Source: Novisyntrophococcus fermenticellae (GTDB taxonomy: Bacteria; Bacillota; Clostridia; Lachnospirales; Lachnospiraceae). From it: 64,000 bases of DNA. This document shows, one piece after another, positions 46,702-56,180 of the stretch. Below the pieces are notes generated by a model. The model searched no databases, was not told the origin of the DNA, and saw only the letters and a list, made by a program, of their open reading frames with translations. Position numbers and translations under genes: made by a program. The stretch lies in assembly GCF_018866245.1 (NCBI RefSeq), contig NZ_CP076458.1, positions 1,674,001 through 1,738,000 on the forward strand, written 5' to 3'. Position 1 is the first letter of the stretch. Each line of letters opens with the position of its first letter.

Positions 46702-47901
46702 ATGATTTTTTTTATGATTGCTTTGCTTATTTATATCGTTTTAAATATCTGTGTCATACGGCACATGGAAAACTGGCTGGCTTGCTGTCACACACTATTT
46801 CGCAGGCCTTTTGCCAAGGTTGTCTATATTCTGTTCTATACCCTCCTGGCCTCCGGTCCGGTTATCGCTCTTTTGCTTCCAGCTTCTGATTTTCAGATTG
46901 CTTTGGCAAAATTCAGTAATTATTGGATGGGTGTGTTTATCTATATCCTGCTGGCACTTCTGGTTGCAAAATTGGTTGTATTAATTTTAAAAATATTCGG
47001 GAAGATGCCCCGGAGGGCATCTAAGGATTACAAGCAGCTATGCAGAATCGGCGGCCTGACTCTTTTGCCCCTGATTGCAGGGATAAGTATCTATGGTGCG
47101 GTGCACACAGGAACTATTAAAACAAAGGAGTATCAGATTACAATTCATAAACAGGCCGGAGAACTAAGTGGACTGCGTATCGGCCTGATATCAGATCTTC
47201 ATCTCGGATACAGTGTGGGAAAAAGGGATGTGGAAAAAGTAGTCCGGCAACTGAACAGCGCAAATCTGGATCTGATATGTATTGCCGGAGATATTTATGA
47301 CAATGATTATGATACCATTGATCATCCTGAAGAAATCAGCCGGCTTTTTTCCGGGCTTCAAAGTACCTATGGTACCTTTGCATGCTACGGAAATCACGAT
47401 ATCTCAGAAAAACTGCTGGGAGGTTTTACGTTTGAAGATAAAGGTCGCGAACTACGGGATCCCAGAGTTGATAAGATGCTGGAGGATGGAGGCATCACCA
47501 TATTAAACGATGAAGTGCGTTTGATTGAGCGTTCCTTTTATCTGGCAGGACGTCTGGATGCTTCCAAAACAGGTGTTTCAGGTTTAAAACAGAAAACTAT
47601 TACAGAATTCACCAAAACACTGGAGCCGGATAAGCCGATTCTGGTCATGGAACATCAACCCGGCGATCTTGCTAATGAGGCGGAGGCCAATGTAGATTTG
47701 TCCATGGCGGGGCATACCCATAATGGACAGATTTTTCCCATAAATCTACTGATAAAATTATTCTGGAAAAATCCTTATGGACTATATGAGAACGGGGATT
47801 TTCATTCTGTTGTCACCTCCGGTGTGGGAACCTGGGGTCCCCACATGCGGGTTGGTACAAACAGTGAAGTGGTGATCATAGATGTGACGTTCAGCGAATG
47901 A
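46702..47901 (+). CDS. membrane-anchored metallophosphoesterase (YkuE-like)
   Basis: The 399-residue protein has an N-terminal membrane part of about four segments (to about 150) and a C-terminal calcineurin-like domain. Metal motifs are ISDLHLGYS, GDIYDND, YGNHDI and AGHTHNGQ. Relatives hydrolyse UDP-diacylglucosamine or act at the cell envelope. The ATG at 46702 has GGGGAG seven bases upstream. The end overlaps the convergent MraY-like gene by 11 bases. Confidence 0.88.
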   Translation: MIFFMIALLIYIVLNICVIRHMENWLACCHTLFRRPFAKVVYILFYTLLASGPVIALLLPASDFQIALAKFSNYWMGVFIYILLALLVAKLVVLILKIFGKMPRRASKDYKQLCRIGGLTLLPLIAGISIYGAVHTGTIKTKEYQITIHKQAGELSGLRIGLISDLHLGYSVGKRDVEKVVRQLNSANLDLICIAGDIYDNDYDTIDHPEEISRLFSGLQSTYGTFACYGNHDISEKLLGGFTFEDKGRELRDPRVDKMLEDGGITILNDEVRLIERSFYLAGRLDASKTGVSGLKQKTITEFTKTLEPDKPILVMEHQPGDLANEAEANVDLSMAGHTHNGQIFPINLLIKLFWKNPYGLYENGDFHSVVTSGVGTWGPHMRVGTNSEVVIIDVTFSE

Positions 47902-48865
47902 CAGACATCATTAAAAGATAAACAGTGGCTACAGAAATAACAATCTGAATAATTGTAAATCGGAACACCGTCTGGGTATTGGACCATCCCAATACCTTTC
48001 TTACATGATCATGCAGTGGGGTCCTGGTATTCTTTAAAATATGTATTTTAAAAAACCGCAGTAAAAATACCTTTGCCAGTCCCAATCCACCATCCAATAG
48101 CAGTACACCTGCAATCAGAAGATATAAAAACGGACTTCCTGTCTTCATGGCAGCGATGGCTATGAAGATTCCCATGGCTCTGGATCCCGCATCACCCATC
48201 ATCAGAATGCTGGGTGATGCATTGTACCAGAGATATCCCAATATGCAAACCACAAAAAGAAGAATTATATAGGAATACTCCGGATCCATTTTCTTAATCT
48301 GTCCAATTACATAAATTGACATCAAAGAAACGATTGTTAAGGTACCCGATAAACCGTCCACTCCATCTGAACAATTGGTTACATTAATGGATACCCAGAC
48401 CAGAATAACAGCCAATATACCGAAGACCACCGGAGGCAGCGTTACTGTAATTCCAATTGTTGCAAGCTCGATGCTGCTGCTGTTAAACTTTAAAAAAGTT
48501 ACCGCAATAATCACAGCAACAAGGAAATCAAGAAACCCCTTTTTGTATTCTCCCCATGGTTTATCCGATGCATCATCCAGATAACCGGTCAGCATCTCTA
48601 CCACCACCATGGCCAGATATATAAACAACTCCAGGTTCATATCTGAAAACAGAAGTGCTGAAACCGCAAACACCAGAATAAAGATAAGACCTGCACCTCG
48701 CGGTTTTCCGGCAGACAGTTTCCCATCCACTGCAAAATCCCTTCCCATATCTCTTGGCAATCGCCCGGCAAATTTTGTCGTCATCAGGCACGTAAACCCA
48801 AACGCAAACAAGATACCCACAAATGCCAGCAACGGTCCGCTTCCGTCAATCAGGTAATGTATCAT
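47891..48865 (-). CDS. MraY-like phospho-sugar transferase (glycosyltransferase family 4)
   Basis: The 324-residue, roughly ten-segment membrane protein has MraY/WecA motifs: TGYLDDASD, NCSDGVDGLSG, MMGDAGSRAMG and TPLHDHVRKVLG. Canonical MraY has PTMGG near the N-terminus and HHH in the last motif; here these are KPRGAGL and HDH. It lies alone, away from mur and fts genes, which suggests a divergent second MraY or a lipid-linked sugar transferase. If no other mraY exists, it would be the essential one. Confidence 0.82.
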   Translation of the reverse strand: MIHYLIDGSGPLLAFVGILFAFGFTCLMTTKFAGRLPRDMGRDFAVDGKLSAGKPRGAGLIFILVFAVSALLFSDMNLELFIYLAMVVVEMLTGYLDDASDKPWGEYKKGFLDFLVAVIIAVTFLKFNSSSIELATIGITVTLPPVVFGILAVILVWVSINVTNCSDGVDGLSGTLTIVSLMSIYVIGQIKKMDPEYSYIILLFVVCILGYLWYNASPSILMMGDAGSRAMGIFIAIAAMKTGSPFLYLLIAGVLLLDGGLGLAKVFLLRFFKIHILKNTRTPLHDHVRKVLGWSNTQTVFRFTIIQIVISVATVYLLMMSVIR

Positions 48866-48921
48866 GTGTAGTCCTCCACTCCGGAACAGCGAGGAGCACT
48901 GTGATGCCCCTCTTTCCGGTT

Positions 48922-51348
48922 TTATCTCTGTACAAAATTAATGATTTTCTTTGGTACATAAATCTCTTTTACGATGGTTCCAGTCAGTTTATCGGCAATT
49001 ATTTCTTTACCTGCAGCAATTGCCTCCTCCTTGGTGATGGATACAGATACACTTATTACCGCTCTGGTCTTTCCGTTAATCTGCACCGGAATCTCCACCT
49101 CGTCATCTTTCATGGCCGTTTCATCAAAGGAGGGCCATTGCTGACGGAAGACAGTATCCTTATGCCCATACTGCTCCCAGATTTCTTCTGCTATATGAGG
49201 AGCAAAAGGGGACAATAAAACGGTTGCAGTTTCTATTGTTTCTTTATCTATCCCACCTGCATTTTTGGCTATATTTATGAACTTGTTGGTATACTCCATA
49301 AAACCTGAAATTACGGTATTCAAACTGAAAGATTCCAGACGCTGTGTTATCTCATATACCATTTTATGACGAAGCTTCATCATTTCAGGAGTTGCTTTAA
49401 CATCAGTGGCTTTGCTGTCCAATGCGAGTTTCCAGAAACGTTTCAGAAAACGGTTTACACCATCAATCCCTCTGTCATCCCACTCTGCGTCCAATTCCGG
49501 GGGACCTACAAAAAGCTCATACATACGCAGGGAATCACAACCGTAATCCGAAACAAGTTCATCCGGGGATACTACATTTCCCTTGGATTTGCTCATCTTA
49601 ATACCATTTTTCCCGGTAATCATACCCTGGTTGAACAGCTTTTGGAACGGTTCTTCAAAATCAACAACTCCGATATCATACAAAAACTTAGTATAGAATC
49701 TTGAATACAGCAGATGCAATACCGCATGCTCCACACCACCGATATACATATCAACCGGAAGATATTCAGATGCTTTCTCCTTTGATACCAATGCTTCTTT
49801 GTTCTTGTTGTCTACATAACGCAGAAAATACCAGGAGGAACCTGCCCACTGAGGCATAGTATTGGTCTCTCGCTTTGCATCCGCTCCACATACCGGGCAC
49901 TTGCAGTTTACCCACTCATCAATGGCTGCCAGGGGTGATTCACCCGTTCCTGTCGGCTGATAACTTTCCACCTCAGGAAGTCGTAACGGCAGTTCTTCTT
50001 CCGGCACCGGAACATTCCCACACTTCGGACAGTGTATAATCGGAATCGGTTCACCCCAATAACGCTGGCGGGAGAATACCCAGTCACGAAGCTTATAATT
50101 TACTGTTGCTTTTCCAATTCCCATCTTTTCTATCATATGGGGTGCTTCTTTTTTCAGCACAGAAGATTCCATACCGTTCCACTCTCCGGAATTAACCATA
50201 ATTCCGGCAGCTTCTGTGTAGGCTTCCGTCATGTTTTCAGTTGCTTTACCGTCTTTTGAGATTACCTGAACAATTGGAAGATGGAATTTGGTTGCAAATT
50301 CAAAATCCCGATTATCATGGGCAGGAACACACATAATAGCCCCTGTACCGTAATCTGCGAGTACATAGTCCGACAACCAGATTGGTACTTTTGCTCCGTT
50401 CAGCGGATTAATACAGTAGCTTCCTGTAAACACACCTGTCTTTTCTTTATCCTGAAGACGATCTACATTGGATTTCATAGAAGCATCATAGATATACTTT
50501 TCCACGTCTTCTTTCGTTTCATCTGTGGAGAGAGAGGCTGCCATGGCATGTTCCGGAGCAAGCACCATAAAGGTTGCACCATGAAGCGTATCCGGACGAG
50601 TCGTATATACCGTGATTTTTTCATCACTCCCTTCTACAGGGAACTGTACCTCCGCACCATAGGACTTGCCAATCCAGTCAGACTGCATCTTTTTTACTTT
50701 TTCCGGCCAGTCCAGCTTATCCAGGTCATTTAACAGGCGTTCTGCATATTCTGTGATTCGTAGAATCCACTGGCGCAGATTCTTCTTCGTCACCTCAGAA
50801 CCACAGCGCTCACACTTACCATTTACTACTTCTTCATTGGCAAGTCCGGTCTTACAGGAGGGGCACCAGTTAATCGGGAATTCTTTTTCATAGGCCAGTC
50901 CTTTTTTAAACATCTGAACAAAAATCCACTGAGTCCACTTATAGAATTCAGGATCTGTGGTGTTTACTTCCATATCCCAGTCATAGATGGCTGCAATGTC
51001 CTGAATCTGTTTTTTAATATTCTGTACATTCTTTGCCGTGGAGTCAGCCGGATGCACACCCATCTTAATTGCATAGTTTTCAGCCGGCAGACCGAAGGCA
51101 TCCCATCCCATGGGATGGACTACATAATAACCCTTCAACAGTTTATATCTGCTCCAGACATCTGAAATTACGTATCCCCGCCAATGCCCGACATGCAGAC
51201 CATTCGCCGATGGATATGGAAACATGTCCAGGCAGTAATACTTACGCTTTTCCACTCCGCTTAAATCCTTTTTCGGATTTACAGGATTCTTCTCCCAGTT
51301 TACACGCCACTTTGCCTCAATAGCCTTATGATTATAAGGTACTGACAT
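48922..51348 (-). CDS. leuS: leucine--tRNA ligase
   Basis: The 808-residue class I synthetase has the HIGH motif in PYPSANGLHVGHWRGY, a zinc-binding CPSCKTGLANEEVVNGKCERC, the CP1 editing domain (TTRPDTLHGATF) and KMSKSKGN. The length is typical of bacterial LeuRS. It sits behind a T-box leader with its own promoter. Confidence 0.97.
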   Translation of the reverse strand: MSVPYNHKAIEAKWRVNWEKNPVNPKKDLSGVEKRKYYCLDMFPYPSANGLHVGHWRGYVISDVWSRYKLLKGYYVVHPMGWDAFGLPAENYAIKMGVHPADSTAKNVQNIKKQIQDIAAIYDWDMEVNTTDPEFYKWTQWIFVQMFKKGLAYEKEFPINWCPSCKTGLANEEVVNGKCERCGSEVTKKNLRQWILRITEYAERLLNDLDKLDWPEKVKKMQSDWIGKSYGAEVQFPVEGSDEKITVYTTRPDTLHGATFMVLAPEHAMAASLSTDETKEDVEKYIYDASMKSNVDRLQDKEKTGVFTGSYCINPLNGAKVPIWLSDYVLADYGTGAIMCVPAHDNRDFEFATKFHLPIVQVISKDGKATENMTEAYTEAAGIMVNSGEWNGMESSVLKKEAPHMIEKMGIGKATVNYKLRDWVFSRQRYWGEPIPIIHCPKCGNVPVPEEELPLRLPEVESYQPTGTGESPLAAIDEWVNCKCPVCGADAKRETNTMPQWAGSSWYFLRYVDNKNKEALVSKEKASEYLPVDMYIGGVEHAVLHLLYSRFYTKFLYDIGVVDFEEPFQKLFNQGMITGKNGIKMSKSKGNVVSPDELVSDYGCDSLRMYELFVGPPELDAEWDDRGIDGVNRFLKRFWKLALDSKATDVKATPEMMKLRHKMVYEITQRLESFSLNTVISGFMEYTNKFINIAKNAGGIDKETIETATVLLSPFAPHIAEEIWEQYGHKDTVFRQQWPSFDETAMKDDEVEIPVQINGKTRAVISVSVSITKEEAIAAGKEIIADKLTGTIVKEIYVPKKIINFVQR

Positions 51349-51365
51349 CTGATTTTCCTCCTTAA

Positions 51366-51690
51366 AATATCTAAATAGCCCTTTCCGTCTTCAAAATCAG
51401 AGACGAAAAGGGCTTGGATTCCGTGGTACCACTCTAATTCATCCACATCGTATGATATGCAGATGCACTCATTATAATCTCTAACGGGATTAACCGCTTT
51501 TACCTACTCTTCCCTTTAGCTCATATTGGTTAAACGAAATTTCAGTCAAAGGACTCTGAGGCCAGTTGGGAGCTGTTCTTCACTGCCTTGCACCAGACGG
51601 CAGCTCTCTTTATCAGATATCACTCTTAATATTCCTCTTCTATGTCTTTTATCATTTTAGCGACAATTCAGCCTCTGCATGGCTGAACTG
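51366..51690 (-). promoter_or_regulatory. T-box riboswitch leader of leuS
   Basis: The T-box core AGAGTGGTACCACGGAATCC is on the minus strand at 51416-51435. A terminator follows: AGCCCTTTTCGTCT and AGACGGAAAGGGCT (51377-51414) with one mismatch, then a T-rich tail. A plausible specifier, CTC followed by A (51558-51560), reads Leu. A further hairpin (about 51665-51690) lies at the very 5' end. The specifier is less certain than the core. Confidence 0.85.
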
Positions 51691-51696
51691 TTACTA

Positions 51697-51724
51697 ATTC
51701 TACCATAACAAGAAGATTTGTCAA
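51697..51724 (-). promoter_or_regulatory. promoter of the leuS leader
   Basis: Minus strand: consensus -35 TTGACA (51719-51724), 16-base spacer, -10 TAGAAT (51697-51702). It begins 8 bases after the EF-G paralogue stop. Confidence 0.65.
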
Positions 51725-51731
51725 GAGTGGT

Positions 51732-53822
51732 TTAATCCTCAACATCTTTAATTTTACTCGCTCTGGCGGCAATTTCCTTCTCCTGAACATCGGAAGGTGC
51801 CTGCTCATAGCGTGCAAACGCATATGCAAAGTGTCCGCTTCCACCGGTCATGGAGCGGAGTGTCGTTCCATATCCATAGATCTCAAGTTCCGGAACATCC
51901 GCTTCGATTACCGTGTTGCCACTCTGATCGGGATTCATGCCAAGTACACGTCCGCGGCGCTTATTCAAATCACCCATGACGTCCCCGGTAAATTTATCCT
52001 GTACCGTAATCTTCATGGTTACAATCGGTTCCAGCAATACTGGTCCTGCTTCCATAAATCCCTTTTTAAAAGCCATAGCAGCGGCAGTCTTAAATGCCAT
52101 CTCAGAAGAATCAACCGGATGGTAAGAACCATCATAAAGTATCGCTTTTACTCCTACTACCGGATATGCTGCCAAGGGACCGGATAAAACTGCATCCTGT
52201 AATCCCTTTTCAACAGCCGGGAAGTAGTTTTTCGGAACGGCACCACCGACAACTTCCTGTGCAAAGATGCAGGGAATTTCCAGGTCTCCGGAAGGCTCAA
52301 AACGCATTTTGACGTGTCCGTACTGTCCATGTCCACCGGATTGTTTTTTATATTTGGATTCCACATCAGATTTCTTTCGAATTGTCTCCCGGAATGCAAC
52401 TTTGGGCTGGCTCAACTCCACATCCACTTTATAACGGTCCAGAAGTTTGCTGACTACTATATCAATATGCTGATCCCCAATTCCCCATATTAATGTCTGC
52501 CGGTTCGCCGAATCATTGACAACTTTAAGTGTTTGATCCTCCTGCATCATCCTGGAAAATGCCTGTGAGATTTTATCCACATCAGCCTTATTCTTAGGTT
52601 TGTATCTCTTTGCAGTATAGGGCTTCGAGATATCAATCTTTCCATAGAGAACAGGAAGCGTTTTTGCAGCCAGTGAATCACCGGTTTTGGCGTCCCCCAG
52701 TTTTGCAATTGCGCCGATATCACCGGCATGGAGCTCCGGTATCTCTATTGGTCTGGAACCCTCCAGAATGTACAGCTTGTTCAGCTTCTCTTCGCTGTCC
52801 TGACTCACATTGTAAAGAATGTCATCACTTTTTATAACACCGGAGCATACTTTGATCATAGAATATTTTCCAAGGAAGGGATCCGCAATTGTTTTGAAAA
52901 TGACTGCGGACTTCGGCTTTTGGAAGTTATAATCTGCCTCAAACACTTCATTGCCTGCCTGATTAACACCTGCACACTTCCGCTCCGCCGGGTTAGGAAA
53001 ATATCCGCAGATATCATCCAGAAGATTAGATACTCCCTGAAGATTTACAGGCGATCCCATACACACCGGAATCAGACTGGCGTCTTTCACATTCGTGGAC
53101 AGTGCTGAAGAAATCTCTGTCACCGAAAATTCTTCTCCTCCAAAATACCGGTCCATGAATTCTTCACTGGTTTCTGCCACGGATTCCATCAGGGTATCCC
53201 GGTATTTTTCCAGATATTCTTTTGAATATTCCGGAATTTCACACGCTTCTTTTTTGCCTTTATCAATATAACGACGGCCTTTATTTTTTACAATATTAAT
53301 ATAGCCGACGAATTTTTCATTTTCACGGATAGGCATGTGCAGCGGAGCAATCCGCCTGCCATACAGATCAGTCAGCTGTTCAACCACCTGGCGATAGCTG
53401 ACATTATCAATATCCATCTCAGTTACAAAAATCATACGCGGAAGCTTATATTTTTCACAAAGTTCCCAGGCTTTCTGTGTTCCTACCTGAACACCGGATT
53501 TACCGGATACTACAATAACCGCCGCATCTGCAGCTGCAGCTGCCTCCTCTGCTTCACCTACAAAGTCAAAAAAACCGGGTGTATCTAATATGTTGATTTT
53601 ATTCTTTCCCCAGACTATGGGTACCAGGGATGTGGAAATTGAGAACTTACGTTTGATTTCTTCCTTGTCATAATCGCTGACCGTATTACCATCAACGACC
53701 TTTCCAAGACGGTTTGTGATACCGGAAAGATAAGCCATAGCCTCAGTCAAAGTCGTCTTTCCGGCACCACCATGCCCAAGCAGCACCACATTTCTGATTC
53801 TGTCAGTTCTGAAAACGTCCAT
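51732..53822 (-). CDS. elongation factor G paralogue (EF-G-like translational GTPase)
   Basis: The 696-residue protein has all five EF-G domains in order. The P-loop GHGGAGKTT is normal. However, the G3 motif reads DTPGFFDF with Phe84 where EF-G has the catalytic His, and the G4 motif reads TEMD (134-137) instead of NKxD. It is thus a divergent paralogue, not the housekeeping fusA, which normally lies with the rpsL-rpsG-tuf genes. GGGAGG precedes the ATG, and a promoter lies at 53855-53883. Its role (GTP use, ribosome rescue or other) is unknown. Confidence 0.88.
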   Translation of the reverse strand: MDVFRTDRIRNVVLLGHGGAGKTTLTEAMAYLSGITNRLGKVVDGNTVSDYDKEEIKRKFSISTSLVPIVWGKNKINILDTPGFFDFVGEAEEAAAAADAAVIVVSGKSGVQVGTQKAWELCEKYKLPRMIFVTEMDIDNVSYRQVVEQLTDLYGRRIAPLHMPIRENEKFVGYINIVKNKGRRYIDKGKKEACEIPEYSKEYLEKYRDTLMESVAETSEEFMDRYFGGEEFSVTEISSALSTNVKDASLIPVCMGSPVNLQGVSNLLDDICGYFPNPAERKCAGVNQAGNEVFEADYNFQKPKSAVIFKTIADPFLGKYSMIKVCSGVIKSDDILYNVSQDSEEKLNKLYILEGSRPIEIPELHAGDIGAIAKLGDAKTGDSLAAKTLPVLYGKIDISKPYTAKRYKPKNKADVDKISQAFSRMMQEDQTLKVVNDSANRQTLIWGIGDQHIDIVVSKLLDRYKVDVELSQPKVAFRETIRKKSDVESKYKKQSGGHGQYGHVKMRFEPSGDLEIPCIFAQEVVGGAVPKNYFPAVEKGLQDAVLSGPLAAYPVVGVKAILYDGSYHPVDSSEMAFKTAAAMAFKKGFMEAGPVLLEPIVTMKITVQDKFTGDVMGDLNKRRGRVLGMNPDQSGNTVIEADVPELEIYGYGTTLRSMTGGSGHFAYAFARYEQAPSDVQEKEIAARASKIKDVED

Positions 53823-53854
53823 ATGTAATACCTCCCTAATTATTATATGTCTAT

Positions 53855-53883
53855 ATTTTACTAAAATATCCGGTGTAATTCAA
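53855..53883 (-). promoter_or_regulatory. promoter of the EF-G paralogue
   Basis: Minus strand: -35 TTGAAT (53878-53883), 17-base spacer, -10 TAAAAT (53855-53860). Confidence 0.5.
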
Positions 53884-53974
53884 GTATTTTATCCACTTTA
53901 TACATTCTTTATTTCTCTTTTCTGAAAACTTTTCGCTTCCACTTTAAACCGTAAAACTTCAACGTGCTAAATTA

Positions 53975-54003
53975 TTGACTTTTAGCTATATGTTTAGTAG
54001 AAT
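53975..54003 (+). promoter_or_regulatory. promoter of aroF-tyrA-aroA
   Basis: -35 TTGACT (53975-53980), 17-base spacer, -10 TAGAAT (53998-54003), 40 bases before the aroF start. No attenuator or T-box fits in the short leader. Confidence 0.6.
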
Positions 54004-54043
54004 AAAAGAATAGTTTGCTTATAATCCAGGGAGGAATAATAAA

Positions 54044-55057
54044 ATGATCATAGTTATGAAGCCACAGGCCCCTGAGACTGCTGTAAAGGCTGTTCAGGCT
54101 GCTGTGGAAAACAAGGGATTGGAAACACATCTTTCCCATGGGAAACAGGTAACGATTATCGGCGTTGTCGGTGATAAAAACAGACTTTGTAATGAAAATC
54201 TCCAGCTTTTGCCCTATGTAGATAAACTGGTGCCTATTACCGAGAGTTATAAACTGACCAATAAAAAATTTCATCCCGAACCCACCTATGTGAAGGTAGG
54301 GAATCATGTGATTGGTCCTGACACCCTGACTGTGATGGCCGGCCCTTGTGCAGTTGAAACGGAAGAACAGCTAATGCTGATTGCCGGGGAAGTAAAAAAA
54401 GCCGGCGCACAATTTGTCCGGGGCGGCGCATATAAACCCCGTACATCTCCCTACTCATTCCAGGGCCTGGAAGAAGAAGGACTGCGTTACATGGCGGAGG
54501 CAAAAAAAGAATACGGACTGAATACCATCTGTGAGGTAATCAATGAGGCTGCAATCGAAGCATCTTCAAAATATGTGGATATGATTCAAATCGGTGCGAG
54601 AAACATGCAGAATTTCCACCTTTTGCGTGAAGCAGGGAAATCCGGTATGCCGGTGCTTTTAAAGCGCGGTCTGGCAGCTACAATTGACGAATGGCTGAAT
54701 GCGGCGGAATATATCATCTCTGAAGGAAATCCGAATGTAGTTCTGTGTGAACGCGGAATCCGTACCTATGAAACAGCCACCAGAAATACACTTGACCTCA
54801 GTGCGGTATGTGTTGTGAAGGAGAAATCCCATCTTCCGATCATCGTGGATCCCAGTCATGCTACCGGCGTTTACTCCTACGTTTCTCCACTTGCAAAGGC
54901 TGCGGTTGCCTGCGGAGCAGATGGACTGATGATAGAAGTTCATAATGATCCTGAGCATGCACTCTCTGATGGACCACAGTCACTTCGATTTGATAATTTC
55001 GAAAAATTAATGCAGGAAATGGCTGATTATATCCGCCTTGCAGGAAGGACCCTGTGA
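54044..55057 (+). CDS. aroF: 3-deoxy-7-phosphoheptulonate synthase (class I-beta)
   Basis: The 337-residue enzyme condenses phosphoenolpyruvate and erythrose 4-phosphate, the first step to aromatic amino acids. It has the extra N-terminal ferredoxin-like domain (IIVMKPQAPETAVKAVQAAVENKG), often linked with feedback control. The barrel domain follows (MAGPCAVE, RGGAYKPRTSPYSFQG, PIIVDPSHATG). GGGAGG lies upstream. Its stop overlaps the tyrA start (TGATG), implying coupled translation. Confidence 0.95.
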   Translation: MIIVMKPQAPETAVKAVQAAVENKGLETHLSHGKQVTIIGVVGDKNRLCNENLQLLPYVDKLVPITESYKLTNKKFHPEPTYVKVGNHVIGPDTLTVMAGPCAVETEEQLMLIAGEVKKAGAQFVRGGAYKPRTSPYSFQGLEEEGLRYMAEAKKEYGLNTICEVINEAAIEASSKYVDMIQIGARNMQNFHLLREAGKSGMPVLLKRGLAATIDEWLNAAEYIISEGNPNVVLCERGIRTYETATRNTLDLSAVCVVKEKSHLPIIVDPSHATGVYSYVSPLAKAAVACGADGLMIEVHNDPEHALSDGPQSLRFDNFEKLMQEMADYIRLAGRTL

Positions 55058-56154
55058 TGGGAACGAAAATCGGATTTATCGGTCTGGGACTGATTGGAGG
55101 TTCCATAGCAAAAGCTATCCGAAAATTTCACCCCGACTATCAGCTTATGGCATATACGCATACAAAGGCAACGCTGGATCAGGCTGCTTCCGATGGTGTA
55201 ATTCAGATTTGCTGTGATCAGATAGATGAACGCTTTGGTATATGTGACTATATCTTTCTTTGTGCACCTGTAGGTGCTAATATATCTTATTTAAAGACTT
55301 TAAGGGATATCATCTCCCCCTCGTGCATACTCACCGATGTGGGAAGTGTAAAGGGCGATATTCACCAGGCAGTCCAGGCATTGGGAATGAGCGCCAGTTT
55401 TATAGGCGGTCATCCCATGGCCGGTTCAGAAAAAACCGGTTTTGAAAATTCAGCAGACTATCTGATTGAAAATGCATACTATATCATCACTCCTTCAGAG
55501 GAGATTGATTCACAAAAGGTGGATGCATATGAAGAGCTGGTGTATTCCCTTGGAGCCATACCCTTACGGCTCACAGCAGAGGAGCATGATTTTATTACAG
55601 CAGGGGTCAGCCATCTTCCACATATCGTTGCCTCTGCTCTCGTTAATGAAATCGCACGCCTGGATGGTTCGAAGGGGTATATGAAGATGATTGCTGCCGG
55701 AGGGTTTAAAGACATCACACGGATTGCCTCCTCCTCTCCTGTAATGTGGCAGCATATCTGCCTTTCAAACAGAGATATGATCCTGAAGGTAATTGATTCC
55801 TTTCAGGAGATGTTAACCGATGCCAGAAAGCTGGTGGATTCCTCCGATGAAGGGGGATTATATGCCATGTTTGAAGCATCACGTGACTATCGGGATTCTC
55901 TTCCCGATACGGTTCTGGGACCGCTGAAAAAGGATTATGTTTTATACTGTGATATCTATGATGAGGCCGGCGGCATAGCCACCATTACCACATTACTGGC
56001 CATGAACAGCATCAGTATCAAGAATATCGGCATCATCCATAACCGTGAGTTTGAGGAGGGTGTACTTCGCATCGAATTTTATCAGGAGGAATCCTACAGA
56101 AGGGCGGCTTTAGTACTGACAGACCGGAATTACCGGATTCATGTACGCGAATAA
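55057..56154 (+). CDS. tyrA: prephenate dehydrogenase
   Basis: The 365-residue enzyme oxidises prephenate to 4-hydroxyphenylpyruvate for tyrosine. The NAD-binding GFIGLGLIGGSIAKA is N-terminal, GGHPMAGSEKTGFENS and HDFITAGVSHLPH are active-site regions, and a C-terminal ACT-like domain (about 295-365) may bind tyrosine. The ATG at 55057 is preferred to the GTG one codon earlier. Confidence 0.95.
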   Translation: MGTKIGFIGLGLIGGSIAKAIRKFHPDYQLMAYTHTKATLDQAASDGVIQICCDQIDERFGICDYIFLCAPVGANISYLKTLRDIISPSCILTDVGSVKGDIHQAVQALGMSASFIGGHPMAGSEKTGFENSADYLIENAYYIITPSEEIDSQKVDAYEELVYSLGAIPLRLTAEEHDFITAGVSHLPHIVASALVNEIARLDGSKGYMKMIAAGGFKDITRIASSSPVMWQHICLSNRDMILKVIDSFQEMLTDARKLVDSSDEGGLYAMFEASRDYRDSLPDTVLGPLKKDYVLYCDIYDEAGGIATITTLLAMNSISIKNIGIIHNREFEEGVLRIEFYQEESYRRAALVLTDRNYRIHVRE

Positions 56155-56180
56155 CTGTCATCTAATCGAAAGGAAAGCAT

